DNA from: Halorubrum halophilum
Lineage (GTDB): Archaea > Halobacteriota > Halobacteria > Halobacteriales > Haloferacaceae
Direction: 5' to 3'
Assembly: GCF_000739595.1 (NCBI RefSeq)
Contig: NZ_BBJP01000009.1
Coordinates: 1 to 54,850 of the forward strand
Length of the DNA: 54,850 nucleotides
A model generated the notes under the pieces. It saw only the letters and a program-made list of their open reading frames with translations. It searched no databases and was not told the DNA's origin. How positions within the stretch are numbered: position 1 is the first letter of the stretch; the number at the start of each line of letters is the position of its first letter. The position numbers were made by a program, and so were the translations under genes. Below are positions 25,346 to 33,741 of this stretch, one piece after another.

Positions 25346-26385
25346 CAGTCGTCCCCCTCGGAGGCCGTGATCGGGTCGTTCTCGTCCTCGGTGAAGCCGG
25401 CCGACTCCTCCTGCCGCTGGCGCGCCTCGGGATCGAACTCGGCCTCGATGTCCTGGTACCGCGGGACGAAGGAGAGCTCGTGGTGGCTCTCGGTCTCGTG
25501 GCCGATGTAGCGCTCTTCGAGGTCGAACTGCGCCTCCTCGTCGTTTTCGGCGATGTTCTCGAAGTCCTCGTAGGCGGCGTGGGCGCCCGAGTGGAGCCCG
25601 TACAGCGTGATGAAGATGTACTGGTAGCCCAGGTCGCCGAGTTCCTCGAAGGTGAGCGGGTCCTCCTCCGCGCCCCACTCGAACGAGGAGGAGTAGTTGA
25701 ACGCGAGGTCGAGGTCGGGGTGGGTCTCGTGGATCGTCTCGGCGTACTCGACCGCGTCCTCGCGGGACGGGTCGGGCATCTCGGGCCAGACGAGGTCAAC
25801 GCCGGCGTCGGCGTAGATCCGCCCGCGTTCGAGGTGCTCCTCCCAGTCGCCGTTGGCGGAGCCGTACGCGTCGGTGCGCGCGATGATGACGGTGTCCTCG
25901 CTCTGCTTGGCGTCGACCGCGGCCTCGAACCGCGAGCGCGCCTCCTCGCGGGAGACGATCTGCTTGCCCGCGATGTGCCCGCAGCGCTTCGGCGAGGTCT
26001 GGTCCTCGATGTGGATCGCGGCGACGCCGGCCTTCTCGTACTCGCGGACCGCACGTCGGACGTTGTGGACGCCGCCGTAGCCGGTGTCGCAGTCGGCGAT
26101 GACGGGGAGGTTCGTCGCCTCGACCATGCGCTTCGCGTTCTCGACCATCTCGCTCATCGTGACCATCTCCAGGTCGGGGAAGCCGAACTGGCCGAGCACG
26201 GTCGAGTAGCCGCTCATGTAGGCCGCGTCAAGCCCGGCCATCTCCGCGAGGCGGGCGTCGAGCGCGTGGTAGATCCCGGGCGCGAACGTGTAGTCCTGCT
26301 CCTCGAACAGCTCGCGGAGCTTCCGGCCGGCCGGGTTGTCGATGTCTCTCGTGAAGACGTCGTCGTCGAGTTCGTTGGGATTCAT
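25345..26385 (-). CDS. aceA: Isocitrate lyase
   Basis: 346 residues that split isocitrate to glyoxylate and succinate, the first step of the glyoxylate bypass for growth on acetate or fatty acids. Key parts: ADCDTGYGG at 97-105 (Mg-binding Asp), [12 protein letters not shown] at 126-137 with the catalytic Cys135 (the usual KKCGH reads KRCGH), and [23 protein letters not shown]. It is shorter than bacterial AceA, like other haloarchaeal versions. The start ATG overlaps (ATGA) the stop of a small upstream frame, and its stop overlaps the lyase start. A long leader separates it from an AT-rich promoter near 26950. Confidence 0.95.
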   Translation of the reverse strand: MNPNELDDDVFTRDIDNPAGRKLRELFEEQDYTFAPGIYHALDARLAEMAGLDAAYMSGYSTVLGQFGFPDLEMVTMSEMVENAKRMVEATNLPVIADCDTGYGGVHNVRRAVREYEKAGVAAIHIEDQTSPKRCGHIAGKQIVSREEARSRFEAAVDAKQSEDTVIIARTDAYGSANGDWEEHLERGRIYADAGVDLVWPEMPDPSREDAVEYAETIHETHPDLDLAFNYSSSFEWGAEEDPLTFEELGDLGYQYIFITLYGLHSGAHAAYEDFENIAENDEEAQFDLEERYIGHETESHHELSFVPRYQDIEAEFDPEARQRQEESAGFTEDENDPITASEGDD

Positions 26386-26516
26386 AGTGATGACTCCGTG
26401 GTGGTGTCGTCGAATTGGTCGGTCGTGTCGTCGAACTGCTCGGCCGCGCGCCGCGTGAACGTCGTCGGGTCCGGTCGCGGTCCGCGTCCGGTCCCCGCCA
26501 TAGGGACGGCGCTCAT
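26382..26516 (-). CDS. Possible small coupled protein upstream of isocitrate lyase, 44 residues
   Basis: The frame starts [20 protein letters not shown] and ends [18 protein letters not shown]. Its TGA overlaps the aceA ATG (ATGA) and its own ATG overlaps the stop of the next upstream frame in the same way. The C-terminal half carries the repeat QFDDTTD. There is no known domain. It could be a leader peptide coupling translation into aceA, or a chance frame; the double overlap is the only support. Confidence 0.38.
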   Translation of the reverse strand: MSAVPMAGTGRGPRPDPTTFTRRAAEQFDDTTDQFDDTTTESSL

Positions 26517-26845
26517 CGCGACCCCCCGGCGGTCCGCGTGCGACTAGCCGGTCGCAGGTCGGGGACGAGCGGGGCGTCCCGCTCGCTATCGGTCGGCGGC
26601 GGACTCGGGCGTCGAGGCGTGTCGGTCGCGGTCGACCCCTCGGTCGGCGTCCGGGTCGTCGGGACGATCGGAGCGCCCGCCGCTTCGGTGATCGGCGTGC
26701 GCCCGGGGATCGTCCGGGGAGAAGGATCGGTCGACGCTCGATCGGTACCTCGTCGATCGGTCGCCGTTTGATCGGTCGGCGTACGGTCAGTCGTCGTCCG
26801 GTTCGTCGGGTCGTCCGCGGGTGTGGTGTCGTTAGGTGTCGTCAT
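26513..26845 (-). CDS. Possible Thr/Pro/Asp/Arg-rich leader protein, 110 residues
   Basis: It begins [20 protein letters not shown] and stays low-complexity throughout, with [18 protein letters not shown] repeats; no fold is expected. It ends in an ATGA overlap with the 44-residue frame that in turn overlaps aceA. The underlying DNA has degenerate GATCGGTCG repeats. It lies between the AT-rich promoter and aceA, so it would be transcribed as leader in any case. Whether it is translated cannot be told from sequence. Confidence 0.33.
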   Translation of the reverse strand: MTTPNDTTPADDPTNRTTTDRTPTDQTATDRRGTDRASTDPSPRTIPGRTPITEAAGAPIVPTTRTPTEGSTATDTPRRPSPPPTDSERDAPLVPDLRPASRTRTAGGSR

Positions 26846-26949
26846 CGGGTCGTGTGGGCGGTTGCGGCGGTCGTCTGGTGATCGTGCTGTCGCCGGGTCG
26901 GGCTGCTGCGTGTCCGCGTACGGATACTGTCATTGCACTCGGTACGTTC

Positions 26950-27032
26950 GGAGGGTTGGTAATAAACATAATGATTGATAATGATAATATTCGTTAATGT
27001 GTATTATCGGTTTAATTGGTTATTGGTAACTC
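26950..27032 (-). promoter_or_regulatory. AT-rich promoter/operator block for the aceA operon
   Basis: It is the only AT-rich stretch in the region. Related boxes GGTTGGTAATAAAC (26954-26967) and GGTTATTGGTAAC (27017-27029) flank repeated TGATTGATAATGATAAT, suggesting regulator half-sites. On the minus strand GTTTATTA could be the TATA box, placing transcription start near 26930 and giving a leader of about 545 nt before aceA. Acetate-responsive control is known for Haloferax ace genes; here it is inference. Confidence 0.45.
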
Positions 27033-27086
27033 CCCACAGGACGTTAGGGAGAACAGGGGAGGGAGCCGCGTCAGCGGGACCGATCC

Positions 27087-27094
27087 CTTATAAT
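27087..27094 (+). promoter_or_regulatory. TATA box of thiL
   Basis: CTTATAAT lies about 27 nt before GTG 27121, a good match in sequence and spacing for a leaderless transcript and support for the GTG start. Confidence 0.65.
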
Positions 27095-27120
27095 CCGTTG
27101 GGGCCCGACACGCCGGTATC

Positions 27121-28017
27121 GTGAACGAGCGAGACGCGCTCCGGGCGCTCGCGGCCGACCTCCCGCACGCCGGCGACGACGCCGCCGTCGTGGGCGACAC
27201 CGTGATCACGACCGACATGCTCCACGAGCGGACCGACTTTCCGCCCGGGACGACGCGGTACACCGCCGGGTGGCGCGCGGTCGGCGCGTCGCTCTCGGAC
27301 GTGGCGGCGATGGGCGCGGCGGCGACCGCGGCGGTCGCGGTCTACGCCGACGCGACCTTCGAAGAGGGGGACCTCGACCGCTTCATCGCGGGCGCGGTCG
27401 ACGTCTGCGAGGCGGTCGACGCCGAGTACGTCGGCGGTGACCTCGACACCCACGACGAGTTCACCACGGCCTCGACCGCGGTCGGCGACGTGACGGACGC
27501 CGGCGCGGTCACGCGGTCGGGCGCGCGTCCCGGCGACGCGCTCTGCGTCACGGGCGCGTGGGGGCGCTCCGCCGCCGCGCTCCGGTTGTTTAAAAGGGAC
27601 GACGAGGAGGCGGTGGAGCGCGCAAACGACCTGTTCCGGTTCACGCCCCGCGTCGCCGACGGGCTCGCGCTCGCGGACCGGGCGACCGCGATGATGGACT
27701 CGTCGGACGGGCTCGCGCGCTCGCTCCACCAGCTCGCGGAGGCGAGCGAGGTTGGGTTCGAGCTCGACCGCGACGACCTCCCCGTTCACCCCGCCGTCGA
27801 CGCGGTCGCCGAGGGGGACGAGGCCGAGCGCTTCGAGCTGGCCGCGCACTTCGGCGAGGACTTCGAGCTCGTCTGCGCGCTTCCCGAAGAGGCGGTCGAC
27901 CCCGCCCGCGAGGCGTGTCCGGGCGGGCTGACCCGCGTGGGGCGAGTCGTCGACGCCGCCGACGGGGTGACCGCCGACGGCGACCCGCTCCCGGACCGCG
28001 GGTACACGCACGGGTAG
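27121..28017 (+). CDS. thiL: Thiamine-monophosphate kinase
   Basis: It phosphorylates thiamine monophosphate to the active diphosphate, the last step of the pathway. The 298-residue protein has the AIR-synthase-like fold: GDDAAVVGDTVITTDMLHERTDF at 18-40 (metal and phosphate loop), VGASLSDVAAMGA, YVGGDLD, MDSSDGLARSLHQL and HFGEDFELV. It is slightly short for the family through a trimmed C-terminus. The start is GTG, supported by the TATA spacing. It is monocistronic and convergent with menB. Confidence 0.96.
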   Translation: MNERDALRALAADLPHAGDDAAVVGDTVITTDMLHERTDFPPGTTRYTAGWRAVGASLSDVAAMGAAATAAVAVYADATFEEGDLDRFIAGAVDVCEAVDAEYVGGDLDTHDEFTTASTAVGDVTDAGAVTRSGARPGDALCVTGAWGRSAAALRLFKRDDEEAVERANDLFRFTPRVADGLALADRATAMMDSSDGLARSLHQLAEASEVGFELDRDDLPVHPAVDAVAEGDEAERFELAAHFGEDFELVCALPEEAVDPAREACPGGLTRVGRVVDAADGVTADGDPLPDRGYTHG

Positions 28018-28050
28018 GGGCGCGCTCGACCTCGCTGCGGCGAAACCGAC

Positions 28051-28962
28051 TCAGTAGTGCCACGGGTAGTCGCGGAACTCGGGCTCCCGCTTCTCTAAGA
28101 ACGCGTCCCGGCCCTCCTGCGCCTCATCGGTCATGTACGCCAAGCGGGTCGCCTCGCCCGCGAACACCTGCTGGCCGACCATGCCGTCGTCGGTCATGTT
28201 GAACGCGTACTTCAGCATGCGCATCGCGGTCGGGGACTTCTTCGTCATCTCGTCGGCCCACTCCAGCGCGACCTCCTCCAGTTCCTCGTGGGGGATCGCC
28301 TCGTTGACCATCCCCATGTCCGCGGCCTCCTCGGCGGAGTAGGTCTTCCCGCGGAAGAACACCTCGCGGGCCTTCTTCTGGCCGATCTGCTTCGCGAGGT
28401 ACGCGGAGCCGAACCCGCCGTCGAAGGAGGCCACGTCGGGGTCGGTCTGGAGGAACTTCGCGTGCTCCTCGCTGGCGAGCGTGAGGTCGCAGACCACGTG
28501 GAGGGAGTGGCCGCCGCCGACCGCCCAGCCCGGCACGACCGCGACGACCGGCTTCGGCATGAACCGGATCAGCCGCTGGACTTCGAGGACGTGGAGCCGG
28601 CCGGCGCGCGCCTCCTTGACGAGCGGGTCGTCCTCGTCGCTCGCCTCGTCGCCGTCGCGGTACTCGTAGCCGGAGCCGCCCCGAACCGACTGGTCGCCGC
28701 CCGAGCAGAACGCCCAGCCGCCGTCCTTCTCGGAGGGGCCGTTGCCCGTGAGCAGCACGCAGCCCACGTCCGCCTGCTTGCGCGCGTGGTCGAGCGCGGC
28801 GTACAGCTCGTCGACGGTGCCCGGCCGGAACGCGTTCCGGACCGCCGGGCGGTCGAACGCGATCCGGACGACCGGCACGTCGACGCCGCGGTGATAGGTG
28901 ATGTCGTCGAACTCGTCGGTAACCGGCTCCCACGCGTCGGGGTCGAAGATTTCCGAGACCAT
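28051..28962 (-). CDS. menB: 1,4-dihydroxy-2-naphthoyl-CoA synthase
   Basis: It closes the second ring of menaquinone from succinylbenzoyl-CoA. The 303-residue crotonase-fold protein has RPAVRNAFRPGTVDELYAAL (CoA side), GWAFCSGGDQSVRGGSGY (oxyanion hole, MenB type), VAVVPGWAVGGGHSLHVVCDLT and the C-terminal GRDAFLEKREPEFRDYPWHY, which is diagnostic for MenB among crotonases. Haloarchaea use menaquinone-8 as respiratory quinone. An acidic insert DGDEASDEDD around residue 105 is local. No other men gene is in the window. Confidence 0.96.
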   Translation of the reverse strand: MVSEIFDPDAWEPVTDEFDDITYHRGVDVPVVRIAFDRPAVRNAFRPGTVDELYAALDHARKQADVGCVLLTGNGPSEKDGGWAFCSGGDQSVRGGSGYEYRDGDEASDEDDPLVKEARAGRLHVLEVQRLIRFMPKPVVAVVPGWAVGGGHSLHVVCDLTLASEEHAKFLQTDPDVASFDGGFGSAYLAKQIGQKKAREVFFRGKTYSAEEAADMGMVNEAIPHEELEEVALEWADEMTKKSPTAMRMLKYAFNMTDDGMVGQQVFAGEATRLAYMTDEAQEGRDAFLEKREPEFRDYPWHY

Positions 28963-29050
28963 ACGCGCGTGTTGGCGGGCGCCCTCATAAACGACGGCGG
29001 GTCGGCCGCGGGAGTGAGGGTCCGACGACGACGCGAGGGAGGTCAGTCGC

Positions 29051-29218
29051 CTACTCCGTCCGCTCGTCGTCGACGGCGTCGGCCAGTTCGTCGATGTGCG
29101 TCCGGATCACCGAGATCGTCGCGTCGGCGTCCGCGTACCCCTGATCGTAGCTGTCCAGCGAGGACTCGGTCTCGTTGAGGAAGCGTTCGACCGCGGCCTC
29201 GATCGGCTCGTCGCTCAT
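29051..29218 (-). CDS. Small acidic hypothetical protein, 55 residues
   Basis: It reads MSDEPIEAAVERFLNETESS, then LDSYDQGYADADATISVIRT and a helical acidic end. Two amphipathic helices joined by a short turn are expected, so it may dimerise. Style and size match conserved small haloarchaeal proteins of unknown role. ATG 29218 is chosen because the open frame upstream is Arg-rich and lies in the control region of the divergent regulator gene. Confidence 0.7.
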   Translation of the reverse strand: MSDEPIEAAVERFLNETESSLDSYDQGYADADATISVIRTHIDELADAVDDERTE

Positions 29219-29450
29219 GGTCGCCGATTCGACCGCCGCCGGGTTATACCCCTCGCCGCGTCGTCGCGTCGCGATCCGATAGAGGAGGTCTCTCGCGGAA
29301 CGGTCTTGTTCGATCCGAGAACGACCTGTCGACCAAACGGACTCGTCCGCCGAAATACCGGGACACAGCCGCGTTCGAGACCGGTACTTCCGAACGGCGA
29401 GCGCGGCGGCCGCGGTCGCCGCGCCCGTCCGCGTTATCGGGATATCGCGA

Positions 29451-29473
29451 GATTGTGTCATTCACACACAATC
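29451..29473. promoter_or_regulatory. Palindromic operator before the HTH regulator
   Basis: GATTGTGT-CATTCAC-ACACAATC is a perfect 8-bp inverted repeat. It lies 36 nt before the regulator ATG and touches the T-rich stretch (CCTTTTGC, 29473-29480) where the TATA box would sit. Binding there would block TBP, so autorepression is the simplest reading. Confidence 0.6.
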
Positions 29474-29509
29474 CTTTTGCCGGTACGCACCGTACGCACG
29501 AGCAACAAC

Positions 29510-29914
29510 ATGCCGGATTCCCTGTCTGAACAGCTTCAGAGCGACATGGAGTGCGAGGGACTACTCGAGTGTTTCCACGGGCTCAAGCCGCTCGATCGGG
29601 AGTGCTTCGGGGTGCTCGTCGAGAGCGACGAGCCGATGACCATCGACGAGGTCGCCCAGGCGGTCGACCGCGAGCGCTCGACCGCGTATCGGGCGGTCCA
29701 GCGGCTGCTCCAGACCGGGTTCATCGCGAAAGAGCAGATCAACTACGATCAGGGCGGCTACTACCACGTCTACTCGCCGACCGATCCCGAGACGGTCACC
29801 GACGAGATGCAGCGCATGCTCAACGACTGGTACGCGAAGATGGGCCAACTCATCCAGGAGTTCGAGGAGAAGTACGACCGATCGGAGACCGAGTCCGCGG
29901 CCGCGTCGAGCTGA
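29510..29914 (+). CDS. Winged-helix transcriptional regulator, TrmB-like
   Basis: 134 residues. After an N-terminal stretch with three cysteines (C13, C19, C32) comes a winged helix: ESDEPMTIDEVAQAVDRERSTAYRAVQRLLQTGFI, with ERSTAYRAVQRL as recognition helix, and the wing EQINYDQGGYYHVYSP. A C-terminal helix (DEMQRMLNDWYAKMGQLIQEFEEKY) should make a dimer. The fold is TrmB/MarR-like without a sugar-binding domain. The cysteines could be redox or metal sensors, which is inference. An 8-bp palindrome in its promoter suggests autoregulation. Confidence 0.88.
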   Translation: MPDSLSEQLQSDMECEGLLECFHGLKPLDRECFGVLVESDEPMTIDEVAQAVDRERSTAYRAVQRLLQTGFIAKEQINYDQGGYYHVYSPTDPETVTDEMQRMLNDWYAKMGQLIQEFEEKYDRSETESAAASS

Positions 29915-29948
29915 TCGGTTTTCTCGTTTTCCCGCGTCGATCGTTCCC

Positions 29949-30179
29949 TCAGCGGCGGCGCAGCGCGTAGGTCGCGTAGCCGACGGCGACGAGCAGGCCG
30001 GCCGACAGCAGGCTTCCGAACACCGCCGGCGAGGTCCTGACGAACTCGCCGAACGGGTCGGTCAGCGCCAGCACGCCGACGATGAGCGCGACGGAGATGA
30101 GGATGCCCACCGCGCCGAACGCCTTGAACGCCGCGTCGAGGTCGGGTCCGCGCGATTCGGGTGCGGTCGAATGATTCAT
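29949..30179 (-). CDS. Small membrane protein, two helices
   Basis: 76 residues. Membrane segments at ~22-42 (VGILISVALIVGVLALT) and ~52-72 (AVFGSLLSAGLLVAVGYATYAL) are joined by the loop DPFGEFVRTSPA. The charged ends and RRR tail suggest both termini inside. No domain of known function is recognised. The gene is convergent with the regulator at 29510, 34 nt between stops, and its start has a TATAAAT-like box on the minus strand (30197-30203). Confidence 0.8.
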   Translation of the reverse strand: MNHSTAPESRGPDLDAAFKAFGAVGILISVALIVGVLALTDPFGEFVRTSPAVFGSLLSAGLLVAVGYATYALRRR

Positions 30180-30296
30180 ACACGCCTGTACGAGTTCGAC
30201 GTATAAATGGGTAAGACGGCATTCTCACGGCGAGAGAACGCTGCGGGGGAGCCGAAGCCGTCGTCGGTCGGGCTACCCGTCGACGATGGTCGGGCG

Positions 30297-30956
30297 CTAG
30301 CTCCCGTCCGCACTCGCGCTCTCGGGATACCCGTCGACGATGGCGACGCCGGAGGAGGCGCCGATCCGGACCGCGCCGGCGTCGAGCATCTCCATCGCCT
30401 CCGCGTAGGAGCCGACGCCGCCGGAGGCCTTCACCGGGAGGTACTCGCTCATCAGCTCCACGTCCGGAACCGTGGCGCCGCCGTCGGCGAACCCCGTGGA
30501 GGTCTTCACCATGTCTGCGTCGGCGTCGACGGCGGCCTCGCAGGCACGGCGCTTCTCGCCGTCGCTCAGGAGCGCGGTCTCGATGATCACCTTCACGGGG
30601 ACCGGCACCGCGGCGACCACGTCCGAGATCTCGGCGGCGACGGCGTCGTCCTCGCCGGCCTTCAGCCGGCCGACGTTAATCACCAGGTCTATCTCGTCGG
30701 CGCCGTCGTCCCACGCGGCGACCGCCTCGTCGCGCTTCGCCCCGGGCGCGTGCTGGCCGTGCGGGAACCCGACCACGGTCGCGATCGTCTCGGGCGCGTT
30801 TTCGTACTCGGCCGCGTCGGGGAGGTAACAGGGTGGGATGCAGGCGTTCATCCCGTGGTCGGCGGCCTCGTCGAGCACGGTCTCCACGTCGCCCCACGTC
30901 GTCTCCGGGCCGAGCACGGTGTGGTCGATGCTGGCGGCGAACTCGTCGCGGTTCAT
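30297..30956 (-). CDS. deoC: Deoxyribose-phosphate aldolase
   Basis: It splits deoxyribose 5-phosphate into glyceraldehyde 3-phosphate and acetaldehyde during deoxynucleoside breakdown. The 219-residue protein is a short DeoC of the archaeal/Gram-positive type: IDHTVLGP at 10-17, EIDLVINVG near 88-96, [10 protein letters not shown], Schiff-base Lys151 in MVKTSTGF and VKASGGV. ATG 30956 fits the family; an upstream open frame of 136 codons is Ser-rich and overlaps the gatD promoter region, so it is rejected. It is divergent from gatD. Confidence 0.96.
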   Translation of the reverse strand: MNRDEFAASIDHTVLGPETTWGDVETVLDEAADHGMNACIPPCYLPDAAEYENAPETIATVVGFPHGQHAPGAKRDEAVAAWDDGADEIDLVINVGRLKAGEDDAVAAEISDVVAAVPVPVKVIIETALLSDGEKRRACEAAVDADADMVKTSTGFADGGATVPDVELMSEYLPVKASGGVGSYAEAMEMLDAGAVRIGASSGVAIVDGYPESASADGS

Positions 30957-31086
30957 GCGATTACGGTCGGGTGCGCGGGTGAAAGACGTACTGGGTCCGG
31001 GTCGGGGCTGAGTCCGGTCCGACACGGGACCGATCCCGGACCGCCGAACGGTTGGATTCAAGTCCGCCGGAGGGGAACCCGGTGGT

Positions 31087-32379
31087 ATGCAACCGGGAGA
31101 TCGCGTCCGCGTCGACCGCGGGGACGTCACGAACGAGGGCGTACTGCTCCCCTCGACGACTCGCGACCACCTCGTCGTCAAGCTCGACGGGGGGTACAAC
31201 GTCGGCATCGACCGCGACGAGGCCGACGTAGATGTGCTCGAATCCGGCGCCCGCGACGTCGACGAGGGCGCCGACGCGGGCGGCGGCGAGGCCTCCGAGA
31301 TCACCTTCGACGACGACCTGCCGACGGTCTCGCTCATCTCGACCGGCGGGACCATCGCCTCCACCGTCGACTACCGGACCGGCGCGGTCACCGCGCAGTT
31401 CGACGCCGAGGACGTGCTCCGGGCGGTCCCCGATCTGGCGGGCCGCGCGAACTACCGCGGTCGCGTCGTCGCCAACATCCTCTCGGAGAACATGGAGCCG
31501 GACATCTGGCGGGAGCTCGCCGAGGCCGTCCGCGAGGAGATCGCGGCCGGCGCCGACGGCGTCGTCGTCATGCACGGCACCGACACGATGCAGTACTCCG
31601 CGTCCGCGCTCTCGTTCATGCTCGACTCGCCGGTCCCGATCGTGTTCACCGGGAGCCAGCGCTCGGCGGACCGCCCCTCCTCCGACAACGTGATGAACGC
31701 GGTGTGCGCGGTCGAGGCCGCGAAGGCCGACCACGCCGAGACGCTGGTCTGCATGCACGCGACGCAGTCCGACGACGCCTGCGCGCTCCACCGCGGCACC
31801 CGCGTCCGGAAGAACCACACCTCCCGCCGCGACGCCTTCGAGACGGTCGGCGCCGCGCCCCTCGGTCGCATCGACTACGAGGCCGCGGCCGAGGCGGGCG
31901 CCGACGGGGACGCGGCCGACGCCGCCATCGAGTGGGCCCGCGAGCCGCTCCCGCGGGGAGAAGACGACGACTCCGTCGCCCTCGATCCGGACCTCGACGC
32001 CGACGTGGAGCTGGTGAAGTTCACGCCCGGCATGGACCCGGCCGCGTGGGACTACCTCGACGGGAAGGACGGCGTCGTCATCGAGGGAACCGGCCTCGGC
32101 CACGTCCACACCGACCTCATTCCGCGGATCGAGGAGCTCGTCGATTCGGGGACCGTCGTCGCGATGACGAGCCAGTGTCTCGCCGGCCGCGTCTGCGACC
32201 GCGTGTACGACACCGGCCGCGACCTCCTCGACGCGGGCGTCGTCGAGGCGGGCGACACCCTTCCCGGCACCGCGAAGGTGAAGCTGCTGTGGGCGCTCGC
32301 GAACCTGTCGGACCCCGCCGAGGCGATGGGCCGCGACCTCGCCGGCGAGCTGACCGAGGAGTCGCAGCCCTGGCGATGA
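31087..32379 (+). CDS. gatD: Glu-tRNA(Gln) amidotransferase subunit D
   Basis: With GatE it converts Glu-tRNA(Gln) to Gln-tRNA(Gln), the archaeal route to glutaminyl-tRNA; GatD is the asparaginase-type subunit freeing ammonia. The 430-residue protein has an SH3-like N-terminal domain ([20 protein letters not shown]), then the amidase with [10 protein letters not shown] (Thr86, Thr89) and [20 protein letters not shown]. gatE is not in the window. Its TGA overlaps the ATG of the following acetyltransferase (ATGA). Confidence 0.97.
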   Translation: MQPGDRVRVDRGDVTNEGVLLPSTTRDHLVVKLDGGYNVGIDRDEADVDVLESGARDVDEGADAGGGEASEITFDDDLPTVSLISTGGTIASTVDYRTGAVTAQFDAEDVLRAVPDLAGRANYRGRVVANILSENMEPDIWRELAEAVREEIAAGADGVVVMHGTDTMQYSASALSFMLDSPVPIVFTGSQRSADRPSSDNVMNAVCAVEAAKADHAETLVCMHATQSDDACALHRGTRVRKNHTSRRDAFETVGAAPLGRIDYEAAAEAGADGDAADAAIEWAREPLPRGEDDDSVALDPDLDADVELVKFTPGMDPAAWDYLDGKDGVVIEGTGLGHVHTDLIPRIEELVDSGTVVAMTSQCLAGRVCDRVYDTGRDLLDAGVVEAGDTLPGTAKVKLLWALANLSDPAEAMGRDLAGELTEESQPWR

Positions 32380-33440
32380 CGGGATCGGACGAGGAGTCGG
32401 CGCCCGATTCCGACTCGGCGCCGGCCCCCGTCGTCCGCGAGGCCCGCCCCGCCGACGCCGACGCGGTCGCCGCGTTCACGCGGGACACGTGGGGCGAGCG
32501 CTCCGACGACTACATCCCGCGCGTGTTCCCGGAGTGGGCCGCGTCCGACGACCCCGACCGCGGCACCTTCGTCGCGACGCTGCCGCCGGACGCCGTCGAG
32601 GCCGCCGACCTCGACGACCGCGAATCGGGCGACACCCTCGTCGAGGACGACGGGACGGACGCGGCCGCGTCGGGCGACCGAGAGGCGGTCGTCGGCTGTA
32701 TCCAAGGCGTTCTGCTCTCCGAGTGGGAGGCGTGGGGACAGGGGATCCGCGTCGACCCCGCCGCGCGCGGCCACGGCGTCGGGACCGTGCTCTCGGAGGC
32801 TGCGCTCGACTGGTCGCGCGAGCGCGGCGCGACGGTCTGCCGCAACATGGTGTTCTCGTGGAACATCATGGGGCTCGGGCAGTCGCGCGCGGTCGGCTTC
32901 GAGCCCGCGACGGAGTTCCGGTTCGCGGAGCCGGCACCCGACCCGGACGCGGTCGACCGTGATGCGACCGATCTCGACATCCTCGCCGATCCCGACCCGA
33001 ACGCCGCGTGGGCGCTCTGGAGCGACAGCGACGCCCGCGACCACCTGCGCGGACTCGCGCTCGATCCCGACGAGTCGTGGGCGTGCTCGGCGCTCACCCG
33101 CGAGCGCCTGCGAAGCGCGGCCGACGACGACCGGCTCCTCGCCGTCGCCGGCGCGGACGCGCTCGCCGGGTTCGCGGTCCGAGCGCGCGTGACGGAGCGC
33201 GAGGAGGAGGGAGAGACGACCCGAACCGCGACCTACGGCGTCGCGGCGTGGCGCGACATCGACGCGGCGGGAGCGCTGTACGACGCGATCGCGACCGACG
33301 CCGCCGCGGTCGACGCCGACGCGGCCCGCGTGCTGATCCCGGAGACGGTCGAACACGTGAGCGACACGGGCGCCAATCGGGTCCCGGTCGCGTCCGAACC
33401 GGACTTCGTGATGGCCGCGGACCTCACCGGTGAGCCGTGA
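32376..33440 (+). CDS. GNAT-family acetyltransferase, probable tandem domains
   Basis: 354 residues. Residues ~20-195 form a GNAT domain with the acetyl-CoA loop RVDPAARGHGVGTVL and following helix EAALDWSRERGATVCRNMVF. Residues ~200-354 are a weaker second GNAT-like half without the loop, probably structural. An acidic spacer (DDRESGDTLVEDDGTDAAASGD) interrupts the first domain. It starts inside the gatD stop codon (ATGA), so its synthesis is tied to gatD; a link to tRNA or translation is suggested by position only. The next small gene overlaps it in turn. Confidence 0.9.
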   Translation: MTGSDEESAPDSDSAPAPVVREARPADADAVAAFTRDTWGERSDDYIPRVFPEWAASDDPDRGTFVATLPPDAVEAADLDDRESGDTLVEDDGTDAAASGDREAVVGCIQGVLLSEWEAWGQGIRVDPAARGHGVGTVLSEAALDWSRERGATVCRNMVFSWNIMGLGQSRAVGFEPATEFRFAEPAPDPDAVDRDATDLDILADPDPNAAWALWSDSDARDHLRGLALDPDESWACSALTRERLRSAADDDRLLAVAGADALAGFAVRARVTEREEEGETTRTATYGVAAWRDIDAAGALYDAIATDAAAVDADAARVLIPETVEHVSDTGANRVPVASEPDFVMAADLTGEP

Positions 33441-33649
33441 GCCTCTTCGGCGCCGCGCTCCCGTGGTCGCTCCCGCTCACGCTCGTGATCTACGGCGTCG
33501 TCGTGGCCGCCGCGGTGTGGATCTACCGCGACGCGAGGGCGCGCGGGAGCCGCTACGCGATCGTTTGGGCGCTCGCGACGCTCCTCTTCACGATCGTTCC
33601 GGTGCTCGCGTACCTGTTTCTCCACCGCGACGCCGGCCCGGCGCGCTGA
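33437..33649 (+). CDS. Small membrane protein, two helices
   Basis: 70 residues: two membrane segments (LTLVIYGVVVAAAVWIY at ~14-30 and YAIVWALATLLFTIVPVLAYLFL at ~40-62) around a basic loop DARARGSR, so the loop is inside. It resembles the small phospholipase-D-nuclease-N-terminal-like two-helix family, without certainty. It starts with GTG overlapping the acetyltransferase stop (GTGA), making the third gene of the gatD overlap chain. Confidence 0.82.
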   Translation: MSLFGAALPWSLPLTLVIYGVVVAAAVWIYRDARARGSRYAIVWALATLLFTIVPVLAYLFLHRDAGPAR

Positions 33650-33710
33650 GCCGGTCGCGTTTCGCGCCGGACCGACACGGTATCCCGCCGCCGCCGACCG
33701 CTCCCGGCCG

Positions 33711-33717
33711 CTTATAT
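33711..33717 (+). promoter_or_regulatory. TATA box of the DUF6498-like gene
   Basis: CTTATAT ends 24 nt before ATG 33742. It supports this start over the frame extending upstream. Confidence 0.6.
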
Positions 33718-33741
33718 GCGACCGCGCGGAACGACCGACGG

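Larger units (their letters stand above)
26386..27120. other. Long intergenic region between aceA and thiL
   Basis: 735 nt. From aceA outward: a GC-rich stretch with the two small coupled frames (to 26845), a GC-rich spacer, an AT-rich block (about 26955-27030), then the thiL promoter. Nothing else is recognised. Confidence 0.7.

Noticed and set aside
26415-26771. Plus-strand frames in the aceA leader
   Set aside because: Arg/Val/Gly-rich antisense of the low-complexity leader, without overlaps or ribosome sites that would support them.
30207-32375. Long plus-strand frame leading into the acetyltransferase at 32376
   Set aside because: The first ~720 codons are antisense to deoC and out of frame with gatD, Arg-rich and without domains; the real gene starts at the ATGA overlap.
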